A stretch of DNA of 64,000 nt from JAFGSI01 sp041287425. GTDB taxonomy: Bacteria > Chloroflexota > Anaerolineae > Anaerolineales > Villigracilaceae. Positions 43,543-51,263 of this stretch are shown here, piece after piece; positions within the stretch are counted from its first letter, which is position 1; each line of letters starts with the position of its first letter. The DNA lies in NCBI GenBank assembly GCA_041287425.1, contig JBEULG010000027.1:124001-188000 (forward strand), read 5' to 3'. The notes under the pieces are model-generated. The model worked only from the letters and a program-made list of their open reading frames with translations, was not told where the DNA came from and made no database searches. The position numbers and the translations under genes are program-made.

Positions 43543-43704
43543 GATACAAGAATACCATATTTTCAATTCAGAGGACACCCTCTCCCCTTTCCCGGTTTTG
43601 ACGGAGAGCGAAGAATCTCCCCGCGAAGAACCCGTTCCCTGCGAGAGAATCCATTTTTACACGCTTATTTAGTCCCTTTTTATATTGACGGCGCATTTGT
43701 GGAT

Positions 43705-43710
43705 TAAAAT
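43705..43710 (+). promoter_or_regulatory. -10 box of hutI (leaderless)
   Basis: TAAAAT ends 6 bases before the ATG of hutI, so transcription should start at the start codon. TTGACG lies at 43685-43690, but the 14-base spacing is short for a standard promoter. Confidence 0.5.
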
Positions 43711-43716
43711 ACCCTC

Positions 43717-44997
43717 ATGCTCATTCATTCCGCCTCCCAACTCCTGACCCTGGCCGGCGGACCGCAGCGCGGCAGCCGTCTCGGCGACCTGGGCCTGCTC
43801 GAAGACGGCGCCGTGCTCATCCGCGGCGAGGCAATCGCCGCTGTCGGCCCGACCCGCGACCTGTTGGCCGCTTTCCCCGATGAGCCGCGCCTGGACGCCT
43901 CCGGCTGCGTCGTCCTGCCCGGCTTCGTTGACCCGCATACGCACCTGGTCTGGGCCGGCGACCGCGCCGCCGAGTTCGAGATGAAAATGGCCGGCGCCCG
44001 CTACCTCGACATCCTGGCCGCCGGCGGCGGCATCCTCTCCACCGTGCGCGCCACCCGCGCCGCCCCGCTCGACGACCTGCTGGCCCAGACGCGAGGGCGC
44101 GCCCTGCGCATGTTCGCCCACGGCACCACCACCGCCGAAGCCAAGACCGGTTACGGGCTGGAGACCGCCGCCGAACTGAAACTGCTCGAGGCCCTCCTGC
44201 GCCTGGACGAGGCGGGCCCGCTCGAAATCGCGCCGACCTTCCTGGGCGCCCACGCCATCGCTCCCGAATTCAAGAACGACCCCGATGGCTACACGAAAGT
44301 CGTCTGCGATGACATGCTCCCCGCCGTCCGCCGCTGGTGGCAGGAGCGCCACGCCTCGCCCCGCCCCCTGCCCTTCGTGGACGTCTTCTGCGAGACCGGC
44401 GCCTTCGACCTGGCCCAAAGCGAACAAATCCTGAGCCGCGCCCGCGACCTGGGCTTCCCGCTCAAAATCCACGCCGACGAGTTCGACAACCTGGGTGGGG
44501 CCTCGCTCGCCGTCCGGCTGGGGGCCGCCTCCGCCGACCACCTGGTCAAGACCTCCGCCGCCGACATCGCCGCCCTGGGGGCCTCCGAGACGGTCGCCGT
44601 TTCGCTGCCCTGCACCCCCTTCGGCCTGGCCGAGAGCGAGTACACCCCCGCTGCCGCCATTCTCGCCGCCGACGGCATCCTCGCCCTGGCGACCGACTGC
44701 AACCCCGGCACGGCCTGGAACGAGTCGATGCAATTCGTCATCGCCCTGGCCTGCCGCGCCCTGAAACTGACGCCCGCTCAGGCCATCGCCGCCTCCACCA
44801 TCAACGCCGCCCACGCCATCCGCCGCGCCGACCGGATCGGTTCGCTGGAGACGGGCAAGCAAGCCGATTTGCTCATCCTGGACGTCGCCGATTACCGTCA
44901 GTTGGGCTACCGCTTTGGGAGCAACCTGGTCCGCATCGTGGTCAAGCGCGGCCGCCCCTATGAGGTCGGCGCCGGAATCCGTCCCTGGCAGGGCTGA
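43717..44997 (+). CDS. hutI: imidazolonepropionase
   Basis: Opens the imidazolone ring in histidine breakdown, giving N-formimino-glutamate. The 426-residue amidohydrolase has the metal motif HTH in LPGFVDPHTHLVWAGDRAAEF, the GTTTAEAKTGYGL segment, KIHADEFDNLGGA and a late metal Asp in ALATDCNPGTAW. Family length is normal. No other hut genes are present in the window; the neighbours are a divergent aminotransferase gene and a downstream receiver gene with its own promoter. Confidence 0.95.
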   Translation: MLIHSASQLLTLAGGPQRGSRLGDLGLLEDGAVLIRGEAIAAVGPTRDLLAAFPDEPRLDASGCVVLPGFVDPHTHLVWAGDRAAEFEMKMAGARYLDILAAGGGILSTVRATRAAPLDDLLAQTRGRALRMFAHGTTTAEAKTGYGLETAAELKLLEALLRLDEAGPLEIAPTFLGAHAIAPEFKNDPDGYTKVVCDDMLPAVRRWWQERHASPRPLPFVDVFCETGAFDLAQSEQILSRARDLGFPLKIHADEFDNLGGASLAVRLGAASADHLVKTSAADIAALGASETVAVSLPCTPFGLAESEYTPAAAILAADGILALATDCNPGTAWNESMQFVIALACRALKLTPAQAIAASTINAAHAIRRADRIGSLETGKQADLLILDVADYRQLGYRFGSNLVRIVVKRGRPYEVGAGIRPWQG

Positions 44998-45019
44998 CAA
45001 GACTGACAGGTCGTTTCTC

Positions 45020-45048
45020 TTGCCCTGCCGGGCAAAGAAGACTAAAAT
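45020..45048 (+). promoter_or_regulatory. promoter of the receiver-phosphatase gene pair
   Basis: TTGCCC at 45020-45025 and TAAAAT at 45043-45048 are separated by 17 bases. The start is predicted about 3 bases before the ATG at 45058, so the leader is almost absent. Confidence 0.6.
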
Positions 45049-45057
45049 AAAAAGGCT

Positions 45058-45690
45058 ATGAACATTCCTTCTGGTCCCATTCTGGTTGTCGAAGACGTCT
45101 CCAACGTCCTGGAACTGCTCGAAGTCACCCTGCGCTTCAAGGGCTATCCGGTCGTCACGGCCAAAAACGGTCAAGAAGCCCTCATCATGATCGAAAAGGA
45201 ACGGCCGGCGCTGGTGATTACCGACATCCTCATGCCCAAGATGGACGGCTACGCCCTGGCACACCGCATCCGTTCCAATCCGCAGACCCAGGACCTGCCC
45301 ATCATCTTCCTTTCGGCCACCTACGTCACGCCGGAGGACAAAGACTTTGCCATCAGCCTGGGAGCGGCGCGCTTCATCGAGAAGCCAATCGACACCGAGG
45401 AGTTCCTCTTGACGGTTGCCGAACTGCTGACGACCGACCCTGAGCCGCCGCGCCAGCCGCTGGGAGAACGCGAGTTCTACACCGGCTACCGCGAGCGCCT
45501 GGAGCACAAGTTGCGCCACAAGAACACCCAAATTGCGCGCACCGAACGCCTGCTGACCACCCTGCCGCCCAATCAGCGACCGGCCTTCGAGGCACTCCTG
45601 CAACAGGCCAAGAACGACCGCGACGAGATTCAGGCGGAACTGGCCCAAATTCACCGCATCCTCGAAGAAACCCGCAACGCCCAGAAATAA
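45058..45690 (+). CDS. response regulator receiver protein with coiled-coil tail
   Basis: A 210-residue protein. Residues 1-125 are a receiver domain with phospho-acceptor Asp in LVITDILMPKMDGY and Lys in FIEKPID. The remaining part is a charged helical region rich in Glu/Arg (RERLEHKLRHKNTQ and KNDRDEIQAELAQIHRI), likely a coiled coil for dimerisation or partner binding. No DNA-binding domain is seen. Its stop codon directly precedes the start of the next gene (TAAATG). Confidence 0.92.
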   Translation: MNIPSGPILVVEDVSNVLELLEVTLRFKGYPVVTAKNGQEALIMIEKERPALVITDILMPKMDGYALAHRIRSNPQTQDLPIIFLSATYVTPEDKDFAISLGAARFIEKPIDTEEFLLTVAELLTTDPEPPRQPLGEREFYTGYRERLEHKLRHKNTQIARTERLLTTLPPNQRPAFEALLQQAKNDRDEIQAELAQIHRILEETRNAQK

Positions 45691-46482
45691 ATGCAGCCCA
45701 CGCTGAACGTGCTCGAAGAACTGGCCCGCGCTGCCGGGGAGATTCTGCGCGCCGGCTACGAGCGGGATTTGCAAGTGGAATACAAAGGCGCCATTGACCC
45801 GGTCACCGAAGTGGACCGCCGCTCCGAAGCCTATCTCCTGGGCGAGATAGGCCGCCGTTTTCCGGCCAGCCGCGTCCTGGCCGAGGAATCGGGGGCAAGC
45901 GGCACCGGCAACGGCGGCCTGTGGTACATTGATCCCCTCGATGGGACGGTCAACTACGCTCATGGCGTGCCGATTTTCGCCGTCTCCATCGCCTATGCTC
46001 CGGCCGGCGAAGTGACGCTGGGTGTGGTTTACGACCCGCTGCGCGACGAACTCTTCAGCGCCGAACGCGGCCGAGGCGCCCGGCTGAACGGCCGCCGCCT
46101 GCAAGTCTCACGGGTGAGCGAGTTGCAGCGCAGCCTGCTCGTCACCGGCTTTCCTTACGACATCCTGCACTCGCCGCGCAACAACTTCGACCACTTTGCC
46201 CGCCTGGCCAAATTGACTCAGGGGGTGCGCCGTCTCGGCTCGGCGGCCCTCGACCTGTGCTATGTGGCCGCCGGCCGCTTCGACGGTTATTGGGAACTCA
46301 AACTCAGCCCCTGGGACCTGGCCGCCGGCGGCCTGATTGCCGCCGAAGCGGGGGCGCAGGTCACCGACCTGGACGGCCAGCCCGACTACCTGACGAGCGG
46401 CTCGGTTCTGGCCGCCCCTCCCGCGCTGCACCCGCAAATCCTGGCGGCCCTGCACGTCCCGCCAGAAGCCGACAGACTGTGA
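45691..46482 (+). CDS. inositol monophosphatase family protein
   Basis: A 263-residue Mg-dependent sugar-phosphate phosphatase. The metal site motifs are VTEVDRRSEAYL, EESG, WYIDPLDGTVNYAHG (DPLDGT) and the C-terminal WDLAAGGLIAAEAGA. Substrates in this family include inositol-1-phosphate, fructose-1,6-bisphosphate and histidinol phosphate. It begins immediately after the stop codon of the receiver gene, so it is cotranscribed with it. The proximity of hutI does not by itself suggest a histidine-related role. Confidence 0.93.
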   Translation: MQPTLNVLEELARAAGEILRAGYERDLQVEYKGAIDPVTEVDRRSEAYLLGEIGRRFPASRVLAEESGASGTGNGGLWYIDPLDGTVNYAHGVPIFAVSIAYAPAGEVTLGVVYDPLRDELFSAERGRGARLNGRRLQVSRVSELQRSLLVTGFPYDILHSPRNNFDHFARLAKLTQGVRRLGSAALDLCYVAAGRFDGYWELKLSPWDLAAGGLIAAEAGAQVTDLDGQPDYLTSGSVLAAPPALHPQILAALHVPPEADRL

Positions 46483-46506
46483 AAAAAAGGACAAAGTGGG
46501 TATAAT
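46478..46506 (+). promoter_or_regulatory. promoter of the M29 aminopeptidase gene
   Basis: A perfect TATAAT at 46501-46506 has a weak TGTGAA at 46478-46483, 17 bases upstream. Transcription would start near 46513, giving a leader of about 23 bases with AGGAGG. Confidence 0.55.
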
Positions 46507-46535
46507 CTACGCATTGTCCATCACAGGAGGTTCTC

Positions 46536-47639
46536 TTGAGCGACCCACGCGTTGAAAAACTGTCCGAAATCCTGGTGGATTACTCGGCCAACATCAAACC
46601 CGGCGACCGGGTGGCCATCGAGGCGACCACCGCCGCCGTCCCGCTGGTACGCGCCGTCTATGCCCGCGTCCTTGAGCGCGGCGGCCATCCGGCCCTGCTG
46701 CTCGACCTGACCGACCAGGACGAAATCCTGTTCGCCAAGGCCAGCGACGAACAACTCGACGAGATTCCCGTCTTCCGCAAACTGGCCTACGATCAGTTCG
46801 AGAGCCGCATTCGGATTGCCTCGGCCACCAACCCGCGCGCCCTCTCGCATGTCGATCCGGCCCGTCAGCGACGGCGGCAGAAGGCCCTCGCCCCCATCCT
46901 CGAGGCCCAGATGCGGCGCGGCGCGGAGGGAGCGTTCAAGTGGGTCAGCACGCTCTTCCCGACCGAAGGGTACGCCATCGAGGCTGAGATGAGCCTGCGC
47001 GAATTCGAAGATTTCGTCTACCGCGCCTGTCACGCCGACCAGAAAGACCCGGTGGCTTACTGGAAAAAGGTCAAGGAGGCCCAGGCCAAAATCATCGAAC
47101 GCATCGAGGGCCATCATCAAGTCAGCCTGCGCGGCCCGAACGTGGACCTGACGCTCAGCATCAAAGGCCGCAAGTTCGTCAACGGCTGCGGGACGCACAA
47201 CATGCCCGACGGCGAAATCTACACCGGCCCGGTGGAAGACTCGCTCAACGGCTGGGTGAAATTCTCCTTCCCGGCCATTTACAGCGGCGTGATGGTTGAG
47301 GGCGTGGAATTGACCTTCTCCAGCGGCAAAGTCGTCCAGGCCAAAGCGGTCAAGAATCAGGCCTTTCTGCTGGAAATGCTCGAGGCCGACCCCGGCGCCC
47401 GCTACGTGGGCGAATTCGCCATCGGCACCAACATGGAAGTGGACCGCTTCTCGCACAACATCTTGTTCGATGAGAAAATCGGCGGCTCGTTCCACATGGC
47501 GCTCGGCGCCGGCTACCCTGAGACCGGCTCGAAGAACAAGTCCATCATCCACTGGGACATGATTTGCGGAATGAAAGACGATTCCGAGATTGTGGTGGAT
47601 GGCGAGGTCATGTATCGCAACGGTGAGTTCTGTTTGTAG
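46536..47639 (+). CDS. aminopeptidase of family M29
   Basis: A cytosolic metallo-aminopeptidase of 367 residues, related to AmpS, PepS and aminopeptidase T. Typical segments are GDRVAIEATTAAVPLVRAVY at the start, FVNGCGTHNMPDGEIYTGPV with metal-site Glu, and the C-terminal HNILFDEKIGGSFHMALGAGY and IHWDMICGM. The start codon is TTG at 46536, supported by a perfect AGGAGG five bases upstream. It is transcribed from its own promoter and ends at a strong terminator. Confidence 0.95.
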   Translation: MSDPRVEKLSEILVDYSANIKPGDRVAIEATTAAVPLVRAVYARVLERGGHPALLLDLTDQDEILFAKASDEQLDEIPVFRKLAYDQFESRIRIASATNPRALSHVDPARQRRRQKALAPILEAQMRRGAEGAFKWVSTLFPTEGYAIEAEMSLREFEDFVYRACHADQKDPVAYWKKVKEAQAKIIERIEGHHQVSLRGPNVDLTLSIKGRKFVNGCGTHNMPDGEIYTGPVEDSLNGWVKFSFPAIYSGVMVEGVELTFSSGKVVQAKAVKNQAFLLEMLEADPGARYVGEFAIGTNMEVDRFSHNILFDEKIGGSFHMALGAGYPETGSKNKSIIHWDMICGMKDDSEIVVDGEVMYRNGEFCL

Positions 47640-47656
47640 CCTGCACCCCCGAAACG

Positions 47657-47688
47657 AAAAGCGCAACCCCGGCGAGGGTTGCGCTTTT
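47657..47688. terminator. bidirectional rho-independent terminator
   Basis: A 9-bp stem (GCGCAACCC/GGGTTGCGC) with a 6-base loop is flanked by AAAA on the left and TTTTGTTTTC on the right. It serves the aminopeptidase gene on the plus strand and the UPF0316 gene on the minus strand. Confidence 0.93.
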
Positions 47689-47702
47689 GTTTTCTCCGGA
47701 GG

Positions 47703-48245
47703 TTACGCCCGCCAGAAGCCGCGCCGCAGGGGACGCACATCTTCCGATGTGATGAACGCTTCCGGGTCGGCTTCCCGGACGGCCTGTTCGGCCCCGGCCG
47801 CATCCTTGCGCTGGACGCTGCAATGCAACAGGCTGACCATGCCGTCCCGGCCGCGCGCTGGGATTTCGGTCACCGCAAAGCCGGCCTGACGCAGCGCCTG
47901 GGCCACAGCCGCCCCGCGCCGCGGACTGATGACGCTCAATTGCACATGGCCGATGGCCAGCCGCTCCTCAATCCACATCCCGACCACGTTGCCGGTGGCA
48001 AAGCCGGCCGCATAGCCCAAGATGTTGAGAGGGTTATCGAGATGGCTCAACACCGAGGTGATGGCAATCACGAAGATGACCGACTGCATGAAACCCAGCC
48101 CCCAGGCGATTCCTTTGCGGCCGCGCACCACGAAGAGCATGCGCAAGGTGTCAAATGTCATGTCGGTGACGCGCAGGGCAAAGATGCCCAGCGCTCCCAG
48201 CCAGGCGGAGAGGGAGAGCAATTGAGTCCACAAGGGAGTTTCCAT
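47703..48245 (-). CDS. UPF0316-type membrane protein (DUF5698/DUF2179)
   Basis: A 180-residue protein of unknown function. The N-terminal half has about three membrane helices with RVTDMTFDTLRMLFVVRGRK and the NPLNILGYAAGFATGNVVGMWIEE segment typical of UPF0316. The C-terminal half (residues 105-165) is a small soluble domain of the DUF2179 type. GAGGCGGAAG lies before the ATG. It starts 16 bases after the glycogen phosphorylase gene and is probably cotranscribed. Confidence 0.88.
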   Translation of the reverse strand: METPLWTQLLSLSAWLGALGIFALRVTDMTFDTLRMLFVVRGRKGIAWGLGFMQSVIFVIAITSVLSHLDNPLNILGYAAGFATGNVVGMWIEERLAIGHVQLSVISPRRGAAVAQALRQAGFAVTEIPARGRDGMVSLLHCSVQRKDAAGAEQAVREADPEAFITSEDVRPLRRGFWRA

Positions 48246-48261
48246 AAAACGCTTCCGCCTC

Positions 48262-50412
48262 TCAGCCGGATTTCATCGCCGGCAGGTACAAGCGCTCGAC
48301 ATACTCCTTGAGCATGCGCCGCGTGCTGAATAAGGGCGTGATTGTGCGCATGGACTGCTTCATGCGCGCCACCCATTTGCGGGGCATGTCGTCCACGCCG
48401 CGCTCATCGTAATAGAGCGGGACGATTTCCGTTTCCAGGGTCTGATACAGGCTTTCGGCTTCCTGATCGTCATCGGAGTCTTCTTCGAGGCCGGCATCCC
48501 TGCCGATGGCCCAGCCGTTTTCGCCGTTGTAGGCCTCCCGCCACCAGCCATCGAGGACGGAGAAGTTGAGAACGCCGTTCAGGGCGGCCTTCATGCCCGA
48601 GGTCCCGGAGGCCTCGTTGGGACGGCGCGGGGTATTGAGCCACACGTCCACTCCTTGAACCAGGTAACGGGCCAGGTTCATGTCGTAATCTTCCAGGAAG
48701 ACCAGCCGGCCGCCGTTCTCGGCCTTTTTGACCGCCCGATAGACCTCCTGGATGAGCATCTTGCCGGGTTCGTCGGCCGGATGGGCTTTGCCGGCAAAGA
48801 TAATCTGCACCGGCCGGTTGGGCTTGTTGACAATCGCCAGCAGACGGTCAAGGTCGGAGAGGACCAGGTTGGCGCGTTTGTAGGTGGCAAAGCGGCGGGC
48901 AAAGCCGATGGTCAGGGCATAAGGATCGAGCATCACGCCCGAAGCGATAACCTGGACGGGATGGAAGCCGCCCTGCATCCAGCGCTTGCGGGCGCGGTCC
49001 ATAATGTAGAAGGCCAGTTTGCGCTTGAGATGATTGCGCACCGCCCACAATTCCTGGTCGGGAATCAGGTCAATCTTTTCCCAGGTTTCCGGGTCGTCGA
49101 GGTGTTCGAGCCAGTCCTCGCCCAGGTAACGGTCATAGAGCACGCGCAGGCGGCGCGCCATCCAACTGGCAGTGTGGACGCCGTTGGTGATGTAGGTAAT
49201 CGGCACATCGTCTTCGTCTTTGGCTTCGGGCCACAGGAAACGCCACATCGCCCGCGAGACGTGTCCGTGCAGTTCGGAGACAGCATTGCGGCCATCCGAC
49301 AGGCGCAGGGCCAGGATGGGCATGCTGAAGGTCTCGCCCCAGGGCTGGCGGTTGCGGGCCAGGTTGATGAACTGATCGGCGGTCAGCCCCAGGCCGGGCC
49401 ACAGCATCGCCAAGTACTTGTCCACCAGCCAGAGAGGAAATTCGTCGTTGCCGGCCGGAACGGGGGTGTGGGTGGTGAAAATGTTGCTCTTGCGCGTCCT
49501 GGCAATGGCTTGTTCGAAGGGCATCCCCTGGGCAACCAGTTCGCGCGCCCGCTCGAGGGTCAGGAAAGCCGCGTGGCCCTCGTTCATGTGCCAGACTTTC
49601 GGTTCGAAGCCCAGGGCGCGCAGGGCGCGCACCCCGCCGACGCCAAGCACAATTTCCTGCAAGATGCGCAAGTCGAGGTCCGACCAGTACAGGCGCGTGG
49701 TCAGGCGACGGTCGGCCGGGGCATTGGCTTCGATGTTCGTATCGAGCAGATAGAGCGGGACACGCCCGACGCGCAATTCCCAAATGTGGACGTTGACCTG
49801 GCGGTCGGGGAAGTCCACTTTCACCGTCAGCGGCTGGCCATCCTCGTCCAGGACTTTCAGGACGGGCAATTCATCAAAGTTGAGCGGGTTGTTGATGGCA
49901 TCCTGCCAGCCGTCTTCGGAGATGCGCTGCGAGAAGTAGCCCTCGCTGTACATGAATCCCACCCCGACCAGCGGCAGGCCCAGGTCGCTGGCCTCTTTCA
50001 GGTGGTCGCCGGCCAGCACGCCCAGCCCGCCGGAGTAAATCGGCAGAATTTCGTGCAGACCGAATTCCATCGAGAAGTAAGCGATTTGATTCTTGCAGCG
50101 CCCTTTGTAGGTGCGGGCGCACCAGGTATCGCTGGCCTTGAGGTAGGCATCGAAATCGGCAAAGACGCGGTCGTACAGGTCGAGATAGAGCGGGTTTTGG
50201 GACGCGGCGTTCAATTCAGCGCGGCTGACGGTGCGCAGGAAGCGCAACGGGTTGTGGTTGACGCTTTCCCACAGGGCAAAGTCAATGCGCGTGAACAGGC
50301 GCTGGACGGTGGGATTCCAGGCCCACCACAGGTTGTAGGCCAGTTCACGCAGCCGCGCGATGCGCCGCGGCAGGTCGAAATGGTTGGGCAGTTTGGTGCG
50401 GAACGTATTCAT
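48262..50412 (-). CDS. glgP: alpha-glucan (glycogen) phosphorylase
   Basis: Releases glucose-1-phosphate from glycogen or maltodextrin. The 716-residue GT35 enzyme is of the short type without the animal-like regulatory extensions. Landmarks are YFSMEFGLHEILPIYSGGLG, HMNEGHAAFLTLERAREL, the FTTHTPVPAGNDEF region and the PLP-binding motif EASGTSGMKAALNG. AAAGGAAG precedes the ATG. It would feed glucose-1-phosphate to the same pool as the beta-glucan phosphorylases of the first locus. Confidence 0.96.
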   Translation of the reverse strand: MNTFRTKLPNHFDLPRRIARLRELAYNLWWAWNPTVQRLFTRIDFALWESVNHNPLRFLRTVSRAELNAASQNPLYLDLYDRVFADFDAYLKASDTWCARTYKGRCKNQIAYFSMEFGLHEILPIYSGGLGVLAGDHLKEASDLGLPLVGVGFMYSEGYFSQRISEDGWQDAINNPLNFDELPVLKVLDEDGQPLTVKVDFPDRQVNVHIWELRVGRVPLYLLDTNIEANAPADRRLTTRLYWSDLDLRILQEIVLGVGGVRALRALGFEPKVWHMNEGHAAFLTLERARELVAQGMPFEQAIARTRKSNIFTTHTPVPAGNDEFPLWLVDKYLAMLWPGLGLTADQFINLARNRQPWGETFSMPILALRLSDGRNAVSELHGHVSRAMWRFLWPEAKDEDDVPITYITNGVHTASWMARRLRVLYDRYLGEDWLEHLDDPETWEKIDLIPDQELWAVRNHLKRKLAFYIMDRARKRWMQGGFHPVQVIASGVMLDPYALTIGFARRFATYKRANLVLSDLDRLLAIVNKPNRPVQIIFAGKAHPADEPGKMLIQEVYRAVKKAENGGRLVFLEDYDMNLARYLVQGVDVWLNTPRRPNEASGTSGMKAALNGVLNFSVLDGWWREAYNGENGWAIGRDAGLEEDSDDDQEAESLYQTLETEIVPLYYDERGVDDMPRKWVARMKQSMRTITPLFSTRRMLKEYVERLYLPAMKSG

Positions 50413-50496
50413 GGCTCTTCCTTTGCGGCGGCAATCATACCATGAGATTCGAGATTCGGAGGCCGCTCGTCACCCCGCAACCCTCACATCCGACAC

Positions 50497-50525
50497 CTGT
50501 CAATCAGGAGTGAGTGAGATACAAT
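50497..50525 (+). promoter_or_regulatory. promoter of the lut genes (leaderless)
   Basis: CTGTCA at 50497-50502 and TACAAT at 50520-50525 are separated by 17 bases. The -10 box ends 6 bases before the ATG at 50532, so the transcript should start at the start codon. No ribosome binding site is visible. Confidence 0.65.
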
Positions 50526-50531
50526 GAAAGT

Positions 50532-51260
50532 ATGCCCGAAACCGTCCAACTTTTCATTACCTGCCTGATTGACTCCTTCTTCCCGCACATCGGTGAGGCG
50601 ATGGTGCACGTCCTCAACCGCGCCGGCCTGCAGGTGGAATTCCCGCTCGAACAAACCTGCTGCGGACAGCCGGCCTTCAACGCCGGCCTGCGCTCGGAGG
50701 CGCGACCCCTGGCCTGCCGCCTCATCGAGACCTTCGAGCGCACCCGCGGCGACATCCTCATCCCCTCCGGCTCGTGCGCCCACATGATTCGCCACGGCTA
50801 CGCGGAACTCTTCCGCGATGACCCCTCCTGGCTGCAACGGGCGCAGACGCTGGCCGGACGCGTCTACGAATTCACCGAGTACCTGGTGGACGTGCGCGGC
50901 CTCGCCGACCTGGGGGCGCACTGGCCGGGACGTCTGACCTACCACCCCTCCTGTCACCTGCTGCGCGGCCTGGGCGTGGACCGTCAGCCGCGCCTGCTGC
51001 TGGCCAACGTGCGCGGCGCCGAAGTGGTCGAACTGCCCGAGCGCGAAGATTGCTGCGGCTTCGGCGGCGTCTTCTCGGTCGAACACCCCGAACTCTCCGC
51101 CGAATTTCTCAAACGCAAAATCGCCAACCTGGACAAGACCGAAGCCCCCACTCTCGTGGTCGCCGACACGGGCTGCCTCATGCACCTCCAGGGCGGGCTG
51201 ATGCGCCGGGGCAAGCCGCAGCGGGTGGTGCACATCGCCGAAGTTCTGAACCACAGGTAA
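50532..51260 (+). CDS. lutA: L-lactate oxidation FeS protein LutA (CCG domains)
   Basis: One subunit of the LutABC L-lactate oxidation complex. The 242-residue protein has two CCG domains: QTCCGQPAFNAG and EDCCGFGGVFSVEHPE. The first has the associated SGSCAHM segment and the second the DTGCLMHLQGG segment. Such cysteine-rich domains bind noncubane iron-sulfur clusters. The start at 50532 agrees with family length and with the leaderless promoter. The fused lutB-lutC gene begins 3 bases after its stop codon. Confidence 0.93.
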   Translation: MPETVQLFITCLIDSFFPHIGEAMVHVLNRAGLQVEFPLEQTCCGQPAFNAGLRSEARPLACRLIETFERTRGDILIPSGSCAHMIRHGYAELFRDDPSWLQRAQTLAGRVYEFTEYLVDVRGLADLGAHWPGRLTYHPSCHLLRGLGVDRQPRLLLANVRGAEVVELPEREDCCGFGGVFSVEHPELSAEFLKRKIANLDKTEAPTLVVADTGCLMHLQGGLMRRGKPQRVVHIAEVLNHR

Positions 51261-51263
51261 GCC

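Noticed and set aside
43669..46104. 811-codon open frame on the minus strand opposite hutI and the receiver gene
   Set aside because: It is an antisense shadow of hutI, the receiver and part of the phosphatase gene, without any motif of its own.
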